Shown: positions 8,468-18,394, numbered from the stretch's first letter. The stretch is 64,000 nt of DNA from Clostridium mobile (GCF_018918285.1 NZ_JAHLQF010000002.1:620001-684000); one strand, 5' to 3'. Numbers and translations: made by a program. Notes: a model not told the origin generated them from the letters alone.

Positions 8468-9203
8468 TGGGGTTTATTGCGAATTTCTAAAGTTAAAAAG
8501 ATCCCCTATTATTTTTGCATTAATAATAGGAGCAGTAATTGAGCCACTACTCATGCTGATGGTGGAAATATATTTAAGGCGTAGAGGACATATATTACAG
8601 TGGGATATATATATGATAAATACACAACTTATGACATTCTTAATTGCAGGATTAATAGTTTTTACTTTGGTAGCTTCTTATATTTATTCTAGAGAGTTTG
8701 CAGAAAAGGTTGAATATACTGCATATTCATATCCATTAAGTAAAACTAAAATTTTTATATGTAAATTAATAACTGTGTTTGGCTGCATTGCTTTCGTATA
8801 TGCGTTGCAATTTATAACAATTCTTATTACAGGGATTATTATAGATCATGGACCTTTAGAAAAGGACTTTTTAATATTAAGTATAAAAATATACGGCTAC
8901 TCCATGTTATTTCAATTTGCTATAGCACCTTTAGGAATACTTATAGCAAGCGTAAGTAGAAATTCAATAGTACCAATGATTTATAGCATTATAGGGACTA
9001 TAGCCGTTTTTGCTATAGAAAGGTTTGGGAAAGATAATACATATTTTCCTCTATCTTATCCAGTTATGCCTATCCTGTCAGCTATTAGAAATGATATGAA
9101 GATAGTTATAAATAGTCATTCTATAATAATTGCAGTAATGTTTTTTATAATAACCTCTGCACTTTGTATAATTTATTATAAAAAAAGTGATATTGCTAGA
9201 TAG
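8460..9203 (+). CDS. ABC-2 type permease, lantibiotic-immunity-like
   Basis: 247 residues with six predicted membrane helices, beginning MYNGVYCEFLKLKRSPIIFALIIG, the typical start of BcrB/SpaE/NisG-type permeases (short cytoplasmic helix, then a first membrane helix). GGAGGAG precedes the ATG and the gene overlaps the ATPase by 8 bases. It probably forms a 2+2 exporter with that ATPase. Only one permease gene is present, whereas many lantibiotic-immunity systems have two. Confidence 0.85.
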   Translation: MYNGVYCEFLKLKRSPIIFALIIGAVIEPLLMLMVEIYLRRRGHILQWDIYMINTQLMTFLIAGLIVFTLVASYIYSREFAEKVEYTAYSYPLSKTKIFICKLITVFGCIAFVYALQFITILITGIIIDHGPLEKDFLILSIKIYGYSMLFQFAIAPLGILIASVSRNSIVPMIYSIIGTIAVFAIERFGKDNTYFPLSYPVMPILSAIRNDMKIVINSHSIIIAVMFFIITSALCIIYYKKSDIAR

Positions 9204-9272
9204 TATAAAAAATACACAGTAAAATCATCAACTTTTTGAAAGTATGAACTAATAAAGAAAGGGGAGAATACT

Positions 9273-9953
9273 TTGGAAATATTAAGAACTGAAAATCTTA
9301 CAAAAACTTATGGAATGGGTGATACAAAGGTCACTGCATTGGATAATTTAAATTTGAGAATAAGAAAAGGACAATTTGTTTCAATAATTGGATCAAGTGG
9401 ATCAGGAAAATCTACACTCCTGCATATGTTAGGGGGAGTGGATCGACCTACAAAAGGAAAAATATATATTGAAGGCACTGATATTTCATCAATGGATGAA
9501 ACTAATTTAGCTTTATTTCGTCGACGAAAAGTGGGACTAATCTATCAGTTTTACAATCTTATTCCAACATTAAATGTAGAAAAAAATATATTATTACCTA
9601 TGCTGTTAGATGGTGTAAAACCTAAAAAAGAACAGTTTGATGAGATTGTAAAAATGCTTGGTTTAAAGGAAAGGCTTAATCATCTACCAAATCAACTTTC
9701 AGGAGGTCAGCAACAAAGGGTTGCTATAGGACGATCATTAATTTATAAACCGTCTATTATTCTAGCAGATGAACCTACTGGAAATCTTGACAGAAGAAAT
9801 TCAGAAGCCACTCTTGAGATGTTAAAGCTTTCAAATAAAGAGTACAATCAGACCATTATATTGATTACCCATGACGAAAAAATTGCATTATCAGCAGATA
9901 GAGTGATTACAATTGATGATGGCAGAATTGTGTCAGATGAGGTGATTAAGTGA
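9273..9953 (+). CDS. ABC transporter ATP-binding protein, MacB/LolD type
   Basis: 226 residues from a TTG start behind AAAGGGGAG. Walker A is GSSGSGKST, the signature [14 protein letters not shown], Walker [14 protein letters not shown] and the H loop LITHD. It has the short length of the MacB/LolD/FtsE branch that works with FtsX-fold permeases. The large permease gene begins within its stop codon (TGATG). Confidence 0.92.
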   Translation: MEILRTENLTKTYGMGDTKVTALDNLNLRIRKGQFVSIIGSSGSGKSTLLHMLGGVDRPTKGKIYIEGTDISSMDETNLALFRRRKVGLIYQFYNLIPTLNVEKNILLPMLLDGVKPKKEQFDEIVKMLGLKERLNHLPNQLSGGQQQRVAIGRSLIYKPSIILADEPTGNLDRRNSEATLEMLKLSNKEYNQTIILITHDEKIALSADRVITIDDGRIVSDEVIK

Positions 9954-12604
9954 TGAAAATTATGACCGAATATACATTTAATCATGTGAAAAAGAATAAA
10001 AGGCATACAGTTTCTATACTGATTGCTATTACAATTGCTTCCGCATTGTTATGTTCACTAGGTATACTTCTACATTCTAGATGGGAAGCAAAAGTAACCT
10101 CAACAATTGAAAAGACAGGTTATTGGCATGGAGAATTATGGCACGATATATCTGGTGATAAATTAAAATATGTCACAGAAAATCCTGAAGTTGAAACCAC
10201 CATGATTAAAGGAACGTGGGTTACTGCTAAACTTTCCAATACAAAACGCCCCTATCTATTAATGAGAGATGCAGATACAAATTTTTGGTCGGACATGGGT
10301 TTGAAAAATACTCTTACGAAAGGTAGACTGCCTAAAGAGCCTGGAGAAATTGTTGTGGCAAAATTATTCTTCTTGGAGAATCCTTCCTATAAAATTGGTG
10401 ATAAGTTCACTCTTCCCATAGGTAATCGTATGTTGGATAGTAAACTAATTCCAACTCAATCTGCCAAACAATCAAAACAATTAGGCGAGACTTTTGAGAC
10501 AACAGGAACTAAGACATATACCATAGTTGGAGAATTAGATATTTCTAGTACTTCTGCATACCCCGGATATATGGCCATGGGATACTTGGATACTTCACAA
10601 ATTCAACCTGAAGATGAACTTACGGTTTATATGCGTATGGTGAAACCTCGTAAAATCTATGAAACATTACCGCAGATTGCAAAATCTACGGGATTAACTA
10701 AAGATGAATATGGACAGTATGGAGTTAAGTATAATACCCATCTATTAAATCTATATGGGATTAGCGATAAAAGTGATACAAACATTCAACTCATTATACT
10801 ACTAGTAATGGTAATAACAATGATTTTATTAGTTATGGGGGCATTTATTCTTATTATCTATAATGCATTTTCTTTATCTGCTAACAGCAGGATTAAGGAG
10901 CTAAGTATTCTAAAAAGTTTAGGAGCAACTCCAAGGCAAATTAGGTATTCTGTTCTCTATGAAGGACTTTTGCTCTGGATTATTCAATTGCCAATTGGTA
11001 TCATGATAGGATATCTATTTAGTCATATGGTGTTTTCTAAAGTTAATGAAATTCTTATTGCTATAGAAGATTATAGGAATATATATGTTTCCTTTTCATG
11101 GGTAGTAGTTGTTTTTTCTATCATCATCTCATTGATTACCGTTTTAGTTTCAGCATATATTCCAGCAAGAAAAGTGGCGAAAGTATCAGCTATTGATGGG
11201 ATACGTCAGAATAGCAAGAATAGTGCTAGAGTAAAATTTAAAAAACAAAAATTCCACTTAAAAAACAAAAAAATATTTGGCATAGAAGGTGAACTAGCAA
11301 GCGCACAATTTTCAGCTAACAAAAGGACTTTACGTACGGCTATCCTATCCCTTTCAATGTGTTTTATCTTAGTAACGGGGTATATTAACATTATAGCCAT
11401 CTACAATTTAGCTAATTCTAAGAATGAAATACCTAAACATGATATGGAGGTTAATCTAGATATTATTGATGAACCAAGTGATGAGATGATAAATGAAGTT
11501 ATTTCCCTGCCTGAAGTTAGGGAGAGTACCATTAGAAGACAGGTACGTACCTCAACCTATGTAACATCAGAACAGGAGTCAGATGTTTTTGCTGAATCTG
11601 GAGGGTTTGATAAGATAAACACACTAAAATATAATGTGTTGAATGAAGATGGAAAGCATAGAATTATAGTAAATTTAGTTGGATTAAGCGATAAATCATT
11701 TGAAAAGTATTGTGAAGAAATTGGTACTGATGCTGAGGCATATTATCAAGATGGTGTGACAACAGGAGTATTGTTAGATAGCACATATCATATGCCAGAT
11801 AATTCAAAAGTTGTGCAAAAAATACCATTATTGAATATAAAAGAAGGAGATCAGCTAGTTTTATATGAAAAAGCAGAAAATTATATGAATACAAATTATA
11901 AATTTAATGTTCAAGTGGGCCATGTTACAGAGATTTCTCCTGGTGACCTAAGAGGGGGTGGATACAGCTTAGACTTTATAATTCCTATGAAAACTTATGA
12001 GCAAATAGTTAGTAATTTTATACCAGAGCGTATGCGTGAATACAGTATTATGTCAATTGATTTATTAGTCGGTGATGAGGCTAGTCCGCGTGTGAAGGAA
12101 AAACTAACACAGATTTGTAGTTCTTATCTTGGATCCGATGATTTTAGTATATGGACTCTATTGGAAGACAAGAATCGTGAAGAACTGGTTCAAAAAGCCG
12201 TAGGTATTAGTGTTTTTGCTGTAGCCTTATTGATTGGGTTAATTGGTATTTTTAATGCTTTTTCTACCATTTCCAATAATCTTAGACTACGCAGAAGAGA
12301 ATTTGCTATGCTTCGGTCAATAGGATTAACACCAAAGGGATTAAATAAAATGTTGATGCTAGAAGGTTTGTTCTTCGCATTAACACCGATTATTGTTAGT
12401 ATCCCAATAGTATTATTTATTTGTTGGTTTATGTTAAGATTAACGCCAGTCACATGGTCTGAGTTTATATCTGTTTTTCCAGCTGGACCAATTTTAACCT
12501 ATGCTACCCTTATAATTGTATCTATATTTTTGGCGTATGGGGTTTCTTCAACATCCGTTAAAAAAAGTAATGTAGTAGAAGCAATCAAAGACGAAATAGT
12601 ATAA
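9953..12604 (+). CDS. Large FtsX-fold ABC permease
   Basis: About 883 residues. One N-terminal membrane helix is followed by a large extracellular domain (~45-275), a three-helix FtsX block (~280-410) with [20 protein letters not shown], a second signal-like helix (~465-490), another extracellular domain, and a C-terminal FtsX block with [19 protein letters not shown]. This duplicated layout fits permeases that move peptides or lipoproteins or act as mechanotransmitters rather than classical pumps. Substrate unknown. It completes the transporter with the upstream ATPase. Confidence 0.88.
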   Translation: MKIMTEYTFNHVKKNKRHTVSILIAITIASALLCSLGILLHSRWEAKVTSTIEKTGYWHGELWHDISGDKLKYVTENPEVETTMIKGTWVTAKLSNTKRPYLLMRDADTNFWSDMGLKNTLTKGRLPKEPGEIVVAKLFFLENPSYKIGDKFTLPIGNRMLDSKLIPTQSAKQSKQLGETFETTGTKTYTIVGELDISSTSAYPGYMAMGYLDTSQIQPEDELTVYMRMVKPRKIYETLPQIAKSTGLTKDEYGQYGVKYNTHLLNLYGISDKSDTNIQLIILLVMVITMILLVMGAFILIIYNAFSLSANSRIKELSILKSLGATPRQIRYSVLYEGLLLWIIQLPIGIMIGYLFSHMVFSKVNEILIAIEDYRNIYVSFSWVVVVFSIIISLITVLVSAYIPARKVAKVSAIDGIRQNSKNSARVKFKKQKFHLKNKKIFGIEGELASAQFSANKRTLRTAILSLSMCFILVTGYINIIAIYNLANSKNEIPKHDMEVNLDIIDEPSDEMINEVISLPEVRESTIRRQVRTSTYVTSEQESDVFAESGGFDKINTLKYNVLNEDGKHRIIVNLVGLSDKSFEKYCEEIGTDAEAYYQDGVTTGVLLDSTYHMPDNSKVVQKIPLLNIKEGDQLVLYEKAENYMNTNYKFNVQVGHVTEISPGDLRGGGYSLDFIIPMKTYEQIVSNFIPERMREYSIMSIDLLVGDEASPRVKEKLTQICSSYLGSDDFSIWTLLEDKNREELVQKAVGISVFAVALLIGLIGIFNAFSTISNNLRLRRREFAMLRSIGLTPKGLNKMLMLEGLFFALTPIIVSIPIVLFICWFMLRLTPVTWSEFISVFPAGPILTYATLIIVSIFLAYGVSSTSVKKSNVVEAIKDEIV

Positions 12605-12620
12605 TACTAGAGTCTGTTGT

Positions 12621-12670
12621 AAAAGCCGGTAACTTGATAGGAATTAAATCCATCATCTACCGGTTTTTGT
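12621..12670 (+). terminator. Terminator after the FtsX permease
   Basis: AAAAGCCGGTA (12621-12631) pairs with TACCGGTTTTT (12658-12668), and the right arm runs into the T tract. Confidence 0.75.
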
Positions 12671-12785
12671 TATTACTTAATACTTTCAATTTTATATTAA
12701 GAAAAACATTATATGAAGATAATAGCAAAGAATTATAGTTGGAATAAATGATAATTTTAGTATATAATTTGGTTAGGTGATGATT

Positions 12786-13172
12786 ATGAAACAATTAACA
12801 TTATATGCATTGATAGGTGGATCCAATGTAATCATAGATTTTACAATATTAAATATCCTTTGGAAGATAACTGGCATATATAAGGGATGTATTAATATTT
12901 TGTTCAAAGCAATATCTTTTATCGCTTATTCCATCAATGGATACCATTGGAATAAAAAATATACCTTTAAGGGTGAAGGGTCTTATTTGAAATTTACATC
13001 TGTTATGGGTATAGCCGCTATGTTAAACGCAATAATATTATCTATAATGTCTAATAAAAATATTTTAGGAATATCTCAGGTGCTTTGGGCTAATATATCG
13101 GCTCTAACTGCATCTATAAGTACTGGAATAGGAAGTTTTTTTATAAATAAATTTTATATATTTAAGAAATAA
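12786..13172 (+). CDS. GtrA-like membrane protein
   Basis: About 128 residues with four membrane helices. The start QLTLYALIGGSNVIIDF and the motif NGYHWNKKYTFKGEG are characteristic of the GtrA family (flippases or helpers for polyprenyl-linked sugars used in cell-envelope glycosylation). ATG 12786 is preferred because AGGTGA lies 5 bases upstream; two earlier in-frame starts overlap that site. The GT8 glycosyltransferase gene directly downstream supports a sugar-related role, but no specific polymer can be named. Confidence 0.8.
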   Translation: MKQLTLYALIGGSNVIIDFTILNILWKITGIYKGCINILFKAISFIAYSINGYHWNKKYTFKGEGSYLKFTSVMGIAAMLNAIILSIMSNKNILGISQVLWANISALTASISTGIGSFFINKFYIFKK

Positions 13173-13225
13173 ATTTTATATATTTATGTTTTATAAGAAA
13201 ATTACACAAAAAGAAAGGAGCATTT

Positions 13226-14050
13226 ATGAATATTCTTGTTACATTAGACTCTAATTATATTAAGCAATTGATTATTATGATTTACTCTATATTAAAATCT
13301 AATCCTGATGTGAACCTTAATGTATATATTGCTCATAAAGAATTAACAGAGGAGGATTTTAATAATATAGAATCACATTTAGATAAAGAAAGATGTAAAA
13401 TTATATCTGTAAAAGTTACGGATGAAGTGCTAACAGATGCGCCTGTTACTAAACGTTATCCAAGAGAAATGTATTTTAGAATATTTGCGGCGCAATTTCT
13501 TCCAAAGAATTTAGATAGAATTTTGTATCTAGATCCAGATTTGGTTGTTATTAATTCTCTTGAAGAACTTTATTATATGGATTTTGAAGACAATTATTAT
13601 ATTGCTGCTTCTCACGTTGAGAAGGGGATGCGAAAGTTAAATGAGTTTCGTCTAGATATGGAAAAGGATGCTCATTACATTAACTCAGGTGTGATGCTAA
13701 TGAATTTAAAACTCCTTAGAGAGAAGCAGGATATAGTCAGCGTTTTTGACTATATTGAAAAGAATAAAAATCTTTTATTGCTTCCTGACCAAGATGTTTT
13801 AAGTGGATTATATGGAGGGAAAACTAAAATTGTAGATTCTCTTATTTATAACCTTAGTGATAGATACTTAAAACTATATAATATAAAGCCTAAAAATTTT
13901 GATAAAAGAATAAATGTACAGTGGGTAAGGGAAAATAGTGTTATTATCCATTACTGTGGAAGAAATAAGCCTTGGAAGGATAACTACGTTGGAGAGCTAG
14001 GTATATTTTATAAAGAATATGATGAAATGGTATATGGAGATAATATATAG
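13226..14050 (+). CDS. Glycosyltransferase family 8 protein
   Basis: 274 residues. It shows the GT8 features in order: N-terminal MNILVTLDSNYIKQL, RYPREMYFRIFAAQFLP, the metal-binding DxD in LYLDPDLVV, HYINSGVMLMNL, LPDQDVLSGLY, and the late HYCGRNKPWK. GT8 enzymes transfer glucose or galactose from UDP-sugars, often to lipopolysaccharide or wall glycans. It has AGAAAGGAG upstream of ATG and probably shares a transcript with the GtrA-like gene. Confidence 0.9.
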   Translation: MNILVTLDSNYIKQLIIMIYSILKSNPDVNLNVYIAHKELTEEDFNNIESHLDKERCKIISVKVTDEVLTDAPVTKRYPREMYFRIFAAQFLPKNLDRILYLDPDLVVINSLEELYYMDFEDNYYIAASHVEKGMRKLNEFRLDMEKDAHYINSGVMLMNLKLLREKQDIVSVFDYIEKNKNLLLLPDQDVLSGLYGGKTKIVDSLIYNLSDRYLKLYNIKPKNFDKRINVQWVRENSVIIHYCGRNKPWKDNYVGELGIFYKEYDEMVYGDNI

Positions 14051-14082
14051 ATTTATATATGAATGTTAATAAGGAGATATAT

Positions 14083-14748
14083 ATGAAACATATAACTTTT
14101 GAAGATATAAAAAAGAATAAAGAATTTCAAACCTATATTGAAAAAGGCGATGAATTGCTTGGAGTCTTGGGATTCACTGAGCATTCCTTTGTTCATGCAG
14201 GAAGGGTTTCTTATACTGCAGCTAGTATATTGGCTGATTTAGGATATGGCGAAAGAGAAAGAGAGCTTGGGAAAATAGCTGGATATATTCATGACATTGG
14301 TAACATGATTAATAGAATTGATCATGCTCAAACAGGTGCTATATTAGCCTTTAATATTTTAACAAGGATGGAAATGCCTCCTGAAGAAATCGCTACAATA
14401 GTTTCTGCCATTGGAAATCACGATGAAGGTACAGGTCAGCCTGTAAATACGGTGTCAGCAGCATTGATATTAGCGGATAAAACTGATGTTAGAAGAAGCA
14501 GAGTAAGAAACAGAGATTTTGCTACTTTTGACATTCACGATCGCGTAAACTATGCAGTTGAGGATGCAAAGGTTAAAGTTGATAGTGAAAAAAGAATTGT
14601 TTTATTGGAGATGAAGATTGACATTACTATTTCTTCTCTAATGGAGTATTTTGAGATATTTTTAAATCGTATGATGATGTGCAGAAAGGCAGCAGATTTT
14701 TTAGGGGCTAAGTTTGAATTGGTTATAAATGGCACGAAGTTACTATAA
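14083..14748 (+). CDS. HD-domain phosphohydrolase
   Basis: About 221 residues. The HD residues are visible as HSFVHAGRV, then YIHDIGN, a further His in DHAQTGA and NHDEGTG. The Arg- and Asp-rich stretch DKTDVRRSRVRNRDF is typical of this small HD group. Start ATG 14083 has AAGGAG 7 bases upstream; the ATG at 14059 lacks a site. Probably a metal-dependent phosphohydrolase on a nucleotide or similar substrate; the substrate is unknown. Confidence 0.8.
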   Translation: MKHITFEDIKKNKEFQTYIEKGDELLGVLGFTEHSFVHAGRVSYTAASILADLGYGERERELGKIAGYIHDIGNMINRIDHAQTGAILAFNILTRMEMPPEEIATIVSAIGNHDEGTGQPVNTVSAALILADKTDVRRSRVRNRDFATFDIHDRVNYAVEDAKVKVDSEKRIVLLEMKIDITISSLMEYFEIFLNRMMMCRKAADFLGAKFELVINGTKLL

Positions 14749-14801
14749 GTATCAAAACTTAATAGACTATAAAGAATTAACTTTATAATGTAAATATATA
14801 T

Positions 14802-14848
14802 ATGCGTTAGTAGAGAGAACCAATATCTTGAACTAACGCATTTTTTAT
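14802..14848 (+). terminator. Rho-independent terminator, recurrent GCGTTAGT type
   Basis: ATGCGTTAGT pairs with ACTAACGCAT, followed by TTTTTT. Same family as 399-443 and 58959-58996. Confidence 0.85.
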
Positions 14849-14896
14849 ATTAACGTGAGAAAGATAAATGTATTGATGAGAAAAGAGTTTTCCTCG

Positions 14897-14947
14897 TTGA
14901 CAATATCAAATAGTACATATTATAATAAAGTTGTGACCACATGGTCA
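14897..14947 (+). promoter_or_regulatory. Promoter with palindromic operator for the TetR gene
   Basis: TTGACA (14897-14902), an 18-base spacer, and TATAAT (14921-14926). The palindrome TGACCA-CA-TGGTCA follows at 14934-14947, across the expected transcript start. A dyad there suits autorepression by the TetR protein encoded next. Confidence 0.7.
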
Positions 14948-14962
14948 TGAAAGGAGAGGGAA

Positions 14963-15580
14963 ATGGTGTTAAAAAATTTTTTAGCATTACCTATTGATAA
15001 ACAGGAAGAAATTATTAATGCTTGTATTAAAGAATTTTCTACTTATGGATATGATGGAGCGTCTACTAATCGAATAATTAATAGTGCTGGAATTTCAAAA
15101 GGAGTATTGTTTAAATACTTTTCAAATAAAGAAAATTTATTTATATATATATCAGAAAAAGTTGTAGAGAAAGTAATCAGTAGGATAGATATTGAGGGAA
15201 GTGATATTCCAGAAGATTTTTTTGATGCACTTAAATTTTTTGCTCTTAAGGAAATACACGTGCTAACAAAGGAGCCTTATCTTTTAAATTTTTTTCAATG
15301 GATTAGAAAACATCCTGAGCATCCTATATACAGTAAGATTTTAAAAGACTATGAAGAAAAACAGCAGATAATTTATGCAGAAATGATTAGTAAAATAAAT
15401 ACAAATCAGATTCGTAAAGAATTCACACTAGAAGAAATAATGAAGGTAGTACAATGGGTTTTAGAGGGCTTTAATGAAGAGGTAAGGTTGTCAACTTCTA
15501 ATGAAATGAATAATTTACAGGATATTATGCCAAGGCTAGAGGTGTATTTTAATATTTTAAAAAAAGGTATTTATGAATAG
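14963..15580 (+). CDS. TetR-family transcriptional regulator
   Basis: 205 residues. The N-terminal HTH runs KQEEIINACIKEFSTYGYDG, SKGVLFKYFSNKENLF, the usual TetR pattern. The C-terminal helical domain has no specific family signature. An SD (AAAGGAGAGG) precedes the ATG. A perfect palindrome lies in its own promoter, so it is probably self-regulated. The alpha/beta hydrolase gene 36 bases downstream is the obvious co-regulated gene. Confidence 0.9.
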   Translation: MVLKNFLALPIDKQEEIINACIKEFSTYGYDGASTNRIINSAGISKGVLFKYFSNKENLFIYISEKVVEKVISRIDIEGSDIPEDFFDALKFFALKEIHVLTKEPYLLNFFQWIRKHPEHPIYSKILKDYEEKQQIIYAEMISKINTNQIRKEFTLEEIMKVVQWVLEGFNEEVRLSTSNEMNNLQDIMPRLEVYFNILKKGIYE

Positions 15581-15616
15581 GTGTGCCTCTAGTGAACTTT
15601 ATGGGGAGGGGAAAGA

Positions 15617-16432
15617 ATGATAGCCAGTGTTAACAAAACGAAAATATACTACGAGATCAAAGGAGAAGGAACTCCTTTGATATTTATACCTGGACTAGGA
15701 GCAACTCATACAATGTATAAGCCACAGGTTGATTTTTTTTCTAAAGAGTATAAAACTATTGTTTTAGATTTGAGAGGTACAGGAAAATCTGGAGAGTTAA
15801 ATGCGCCAATTAAAAAAGGACTCGAAACTCAATCAAAGGATGTAGCGGATTTAATGAATCAGCTAAATGTTAAGAAAGCAGTATTCATAGGGGTTTCTTA
15901 CGGAGGCGTATTAACACAAAAATTTTATTCTTTATTTCCTGAAAAGGTAATGGGTATGGTGATAGTGGATAGTTTTACCCATACACATCCTAAAAGTATT
16001 AAAGAATTTTTCAATAAAGTAAACTCATATAATATTTTAGCCTATTATTTACCTAAAAAATTCTTATCTAAAGAGCTGAGAAAATATTATGAAAAACGCT
16101 GGGGAAAATTAGTAGGAGAAGAGATGGGAAAAATAATTTTAGAAATGAGGACATGGGAGACCGTAAAACAAAGATTGGAGATAAATAGTATTGATTATAG
16201 ACATGTTCTTCAAAACGTGAATGTACCAGTATTAGGTATTGTGGGAGATCATACTAAAATGGGAGTTGAATTTATGAAAAGTATAATAGATGAAATTCCT
16301 CATGAAAAGTTAGAAATATTTGAAGATTCATTTGATCCTAGCAATCTATGTAAATCAGAATTATTTAATAACACCGTAAATGAGTTTTTGGTTAAAAATA
16401 AATTACTTTATTCTAATAAACGAGCTCCCTAG
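15617..16432 (+). CDS. Alpha/beta-hydrolase-fold protein lacking the usual catalytic His
   Basis: 271 residues of the AB_hydrolase_1 family. The oxyanion region is FIPGLGA, the nucleophile elbow GVSYGG (Ser94) and the acid region GIVGDHTKMG (Asp211). Near residue 240, where the family normally has a GHxxxxE-type His, the sequence reads SFDPSNLCKSELF, with Asp240 in the His position by alignment to the flanking SNL...ELF pattern. Either it is inactive or binding-only, or the His comes from elsewhere. Probably in one transcript with the TetR gene. Confidence 0.8.
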   Translation: MIASVNKTKIYYEIKGEGTPLIFIPGLGATHTMYKPQVDFFSKEYKTIVLDLRGTGKSGELNAPIKKGLETQSKDVADLMNQLNVKKAVFIGVSYGGVLTQKFYSLFPEKVMGMVIVDSFTHTHPKSIKEFFNKVNSYNILAYYLPKKFLSKELRKYYEKRWGKLVGEEMGKIILEMRTWETVKQRLEINSIDYRHVLQNVNVPVLGIVGDHTKMGVEFMKSIIDEIPHEKLEIFEDSFDPSNLCKSELFNNTVNEFLVKNKLLYSNKRAP

Positions 16433-16478
16433 AGTAATTTTGAGTTATTGCTAGTAAGTATAATATATTGTGTTTTTC

Positions 16479-16510
16479 AGCCCACATCTTAATTGGATGT
16501 GGGCTATTTA
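16479..16510 (+). terminator. Terminator after the hydrolase gene
   Basis: AGCCCACATC pairs with GATGTGGGCT (16479-16505), followed by ATTTAAT. Strong stem, weak U tract. Confidence 0.7.
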
Positions 16511-16581
16511 ATGTCTTTAAGAGGATACTTAAAATATGATAATATATATATTTAGATTTAAAATGAATAAATAATCAAAGA

Positions 16582-16612
16582 GGGTACCGAAAAATTTTCA
16601 TAATATCGTAAT
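16582..16612 (+). promoter_or_regulatory. Candidate SigI-dependent promoter of sigI
   Basis: GGGTACC (16582-16588) followed by an A-rich run, then ATCGTAAT (16605-16612). The same two blocks with nearly the same spacing stand before the secreted-protein gene at 18459. Suggests autoregulation by SigI. Confidence 0.6.
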
Positions 16613-16633
16613 GTATATGCAGGAGGTGTAGGG

Positions 16634-17404
16634 ATGACCAAGCTTCTCAGTATTTTTAAGAGAAAAAAGACATTAGAAGAACGAGTGAAGGATATACAAA
16701 GGGGCAACGAAGAGGATAAAAATGATTTAATTGAAGAGTATATCCCTTTTGTAAAAAAAGTAATTAGCAATCAATTAGGACAATATGTTGAAATAGAAAA
16801 TAATGATAACTTTAGTATAGGGTTGATAGCATTCAATGAGGCTATTGAAAAGTACGATGAAAAAAGAGGTAATTTTTTAACTTTTGCTGCTATGGTAATA
16901 AAGAGTAGGGTAATAGACCAACTTCGAAGTAAAGCTAGAAGACCAAAGGAAGTTTATATTAGTCAGTTAAAATGTGATGATGAAGATGATAGTTATCACG
17001 AAAATATTATGGCTGTAGATGGCTTTGAAGGAAGAGTTGAAATTAGATTTGATATTAATACTCTAATTAAAGATATGGAAGGGTATGGAATTTCTTTAGA
17101 GGATTTGATAAAGGAAGCACCAAAACATAAAGATACTAGAATTATAGCTATAAGTGTTGGAAGGTACATATTTGAAAATGATGAATTAAAAGAAAAATTT
17201 TTAAAAACTAAAAACCTACCAACTAGTGATTTGATGAGGGAACTATGTATATCAAAAAAAGTTATACAAAGGAGTAGAAAGTTTATTATAGCAATAGTAT
17301 TGATTTTAGAAAGTGACCTAGATACATTAAAGGAATATATTTTTTATAGCGAAGGGAGGGAGTTAAATGATATACAAAGGAACTATAATAGAAATTTGTC
17401 ATGA
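16634..17404 (+). CDS. sigI: RNA polymerase sigma factor, SigI family
   Basis: 256 residues. Region 2 is visible as IEEYIPFVKKVI, FSIGLIAFNEAIEKYDEKRGNF and FAAMVIKSRVIDQLR. The C-terminal part (~125-256) is the SigI-specific domain rather than a normal sigma region 4. SigI factors answer heat or cell-wall/polysaccharide signals and are held by the membrane anti-sigma RsgI, whose gene overlaps this one by 38 bases. AGGAGG lies 7 bases before the ATG. Confidence 0.9.
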   Translation: MTKLLSIFKRKKTLEERVKDIQRGNEEDKNDLIEEYIPFVKKVISNQLGQYVEIENNDNFSIGLIAFNEAIEKYDEKRGNFLTFAAMVIKSRVIDQLRSKARRPKEVYISQLKCDDEDDSYHENIMAVDGFEGRVEIRFDINTLIKDMEGYGISLEDLIKEAPKHKDTRIIAISVGRYIFENDELKEKFLKTKNLPTSDLMRELCISKKVIQRSRKFIIAIVLILESDLDTLKEYIFYSEGRELNDIQRNYNRNLS

Positions 17405-18341
17405 TAGCATAGTTGTAATGGCTGAAGATTGTACTTTCAAAAGAATAAAGAAAAGCCAGGGTTTACAAGAAGGAATGGAGATATATTTTGAAGAGAGAGA
17501 CATTATTAAAAAGTCAAATTCTACTACTAAAGGTATCTCTGGGGTAGCAGCTGCTATTTTTATTTTTATAGCTACGTCTATTTATGCTTTATGCTTTTGG
17601 AATGAAAATTATAGATCAGTAGCTTTATTAGCTGTAGATATAAACCCTAGTGTTGAAATGAATATTAATAAAAATTATCGTGTAATACAAATTTTAGCTC
17701 TTAATGAAGAAGCTTCGAAGCTTCCCCTTGAAAGCTTAAAAAACTACTCAGTGACAGATGCTTTAGAGAAGATTGTAGAAATGGCAGAGGCAGAAGGATA
17801 TATTAAAAAAGATGAATCAAATCATGTATTGGTGACCTCAGTAGAATTAAAAAGCAATAATGAAAGTAATGAAGACTTAGATCAACTTCTAATAGAAGGA
17901 AAGGAAAAAATAGAGAAGGTATCTAATGAGAGAGGGCAACAGGTTGAAGTTGTTACAATAAAATCAGATAGAGAAACATTAAATGAAGCAAAAAAAGAAC
18001 ATATTTCAGTGGGAAAGATGGAGATTTATAAAAAAACAAAAGATGAGAATGAAAAACAAGATAAGAAAGAAGTAAAGAGATTAAAAGATAAAAAGGTAAA
18101 AGAACTTATAAAGCAAGCCGAAAAAAATGAAAAAATTAAAAGGATTAATAGCAATAATAATAATAAAGTTAATAAAGAGAAGTCTGTAAAAGAAGATAAG
18201 AAAAACAGTAAGGATAAAAAAGATAAGAAAGAGAAAGATTCAATTAAGGAAGATAAATACATAGAAAAACACGAGAAAAAAAATAAGGATAAAGCTAAAG
18301 ATAAAGAAAAAAACAAAGATAAAAAATCAGAGGAGCCCTAG
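17367..18341 (+). CDS. rsgI: Anti-sigma factor RsgI-like, with Lys/Glu-rich tail
   Basis: 324 residues. The N-terminal ~50-residue cytoplasmic RsgI domain (MIYKGTIIEICHDSIVVM) is followed by one membrane helix (~residues 57-75). The conserved extracellular motif VALLAVDINPSVEMN comes next; RsgI proteins are known to self-cleave at an Asn-Pro bond of this kind. The last ~120 residues are very rich in Lys, Glu, Asp and Asn (KDKKDKKEKD type) and carry no sensor module of the sort seen in cellulolytic clostridia. The start lies inside sigI. Confidence 0.88.
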   Translation: MIYKGTIIEICHDSIVVMAEDCTFKRIKKSQGLQEGMEIYFEERDIIKKSNSTTKGISGVAAAIFIFIATSIYALCFWNENYRSVALLAVDINPSVEMNINKNYRVIQILALNEEASKLPLESLKNYSVTDALEKIVEMAEAEGYIKKDESNHVLVTSVELKSNNESNEDLDQLLIEGKEKIEKVSNERGQQVEVVTIKSDRETLNEAKKEHISVGKMEIYKKTKDENEKQDKKEVKRLKDKKVKELIKQAEKNEKIKRINSNNNNKVNKEKSVKEDKKNSKDKKDKKEKDSIKEDKYIEKHEKKNKDKAKDKEKNKDKKSEEP

Positions 18342-18394
18342 TTCGTAGGATTCATCACTGGAAAAATGACGAAAAATTAATAAATATTTCATGT

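Noticed and set aside
18026-18316. Minus-strand frame rich in Leu, Phe and Ser opposite rsgI
   Set aside because: It is the mirror of the Lys/Glu-rich tail of RsgI and has no ribosome site.
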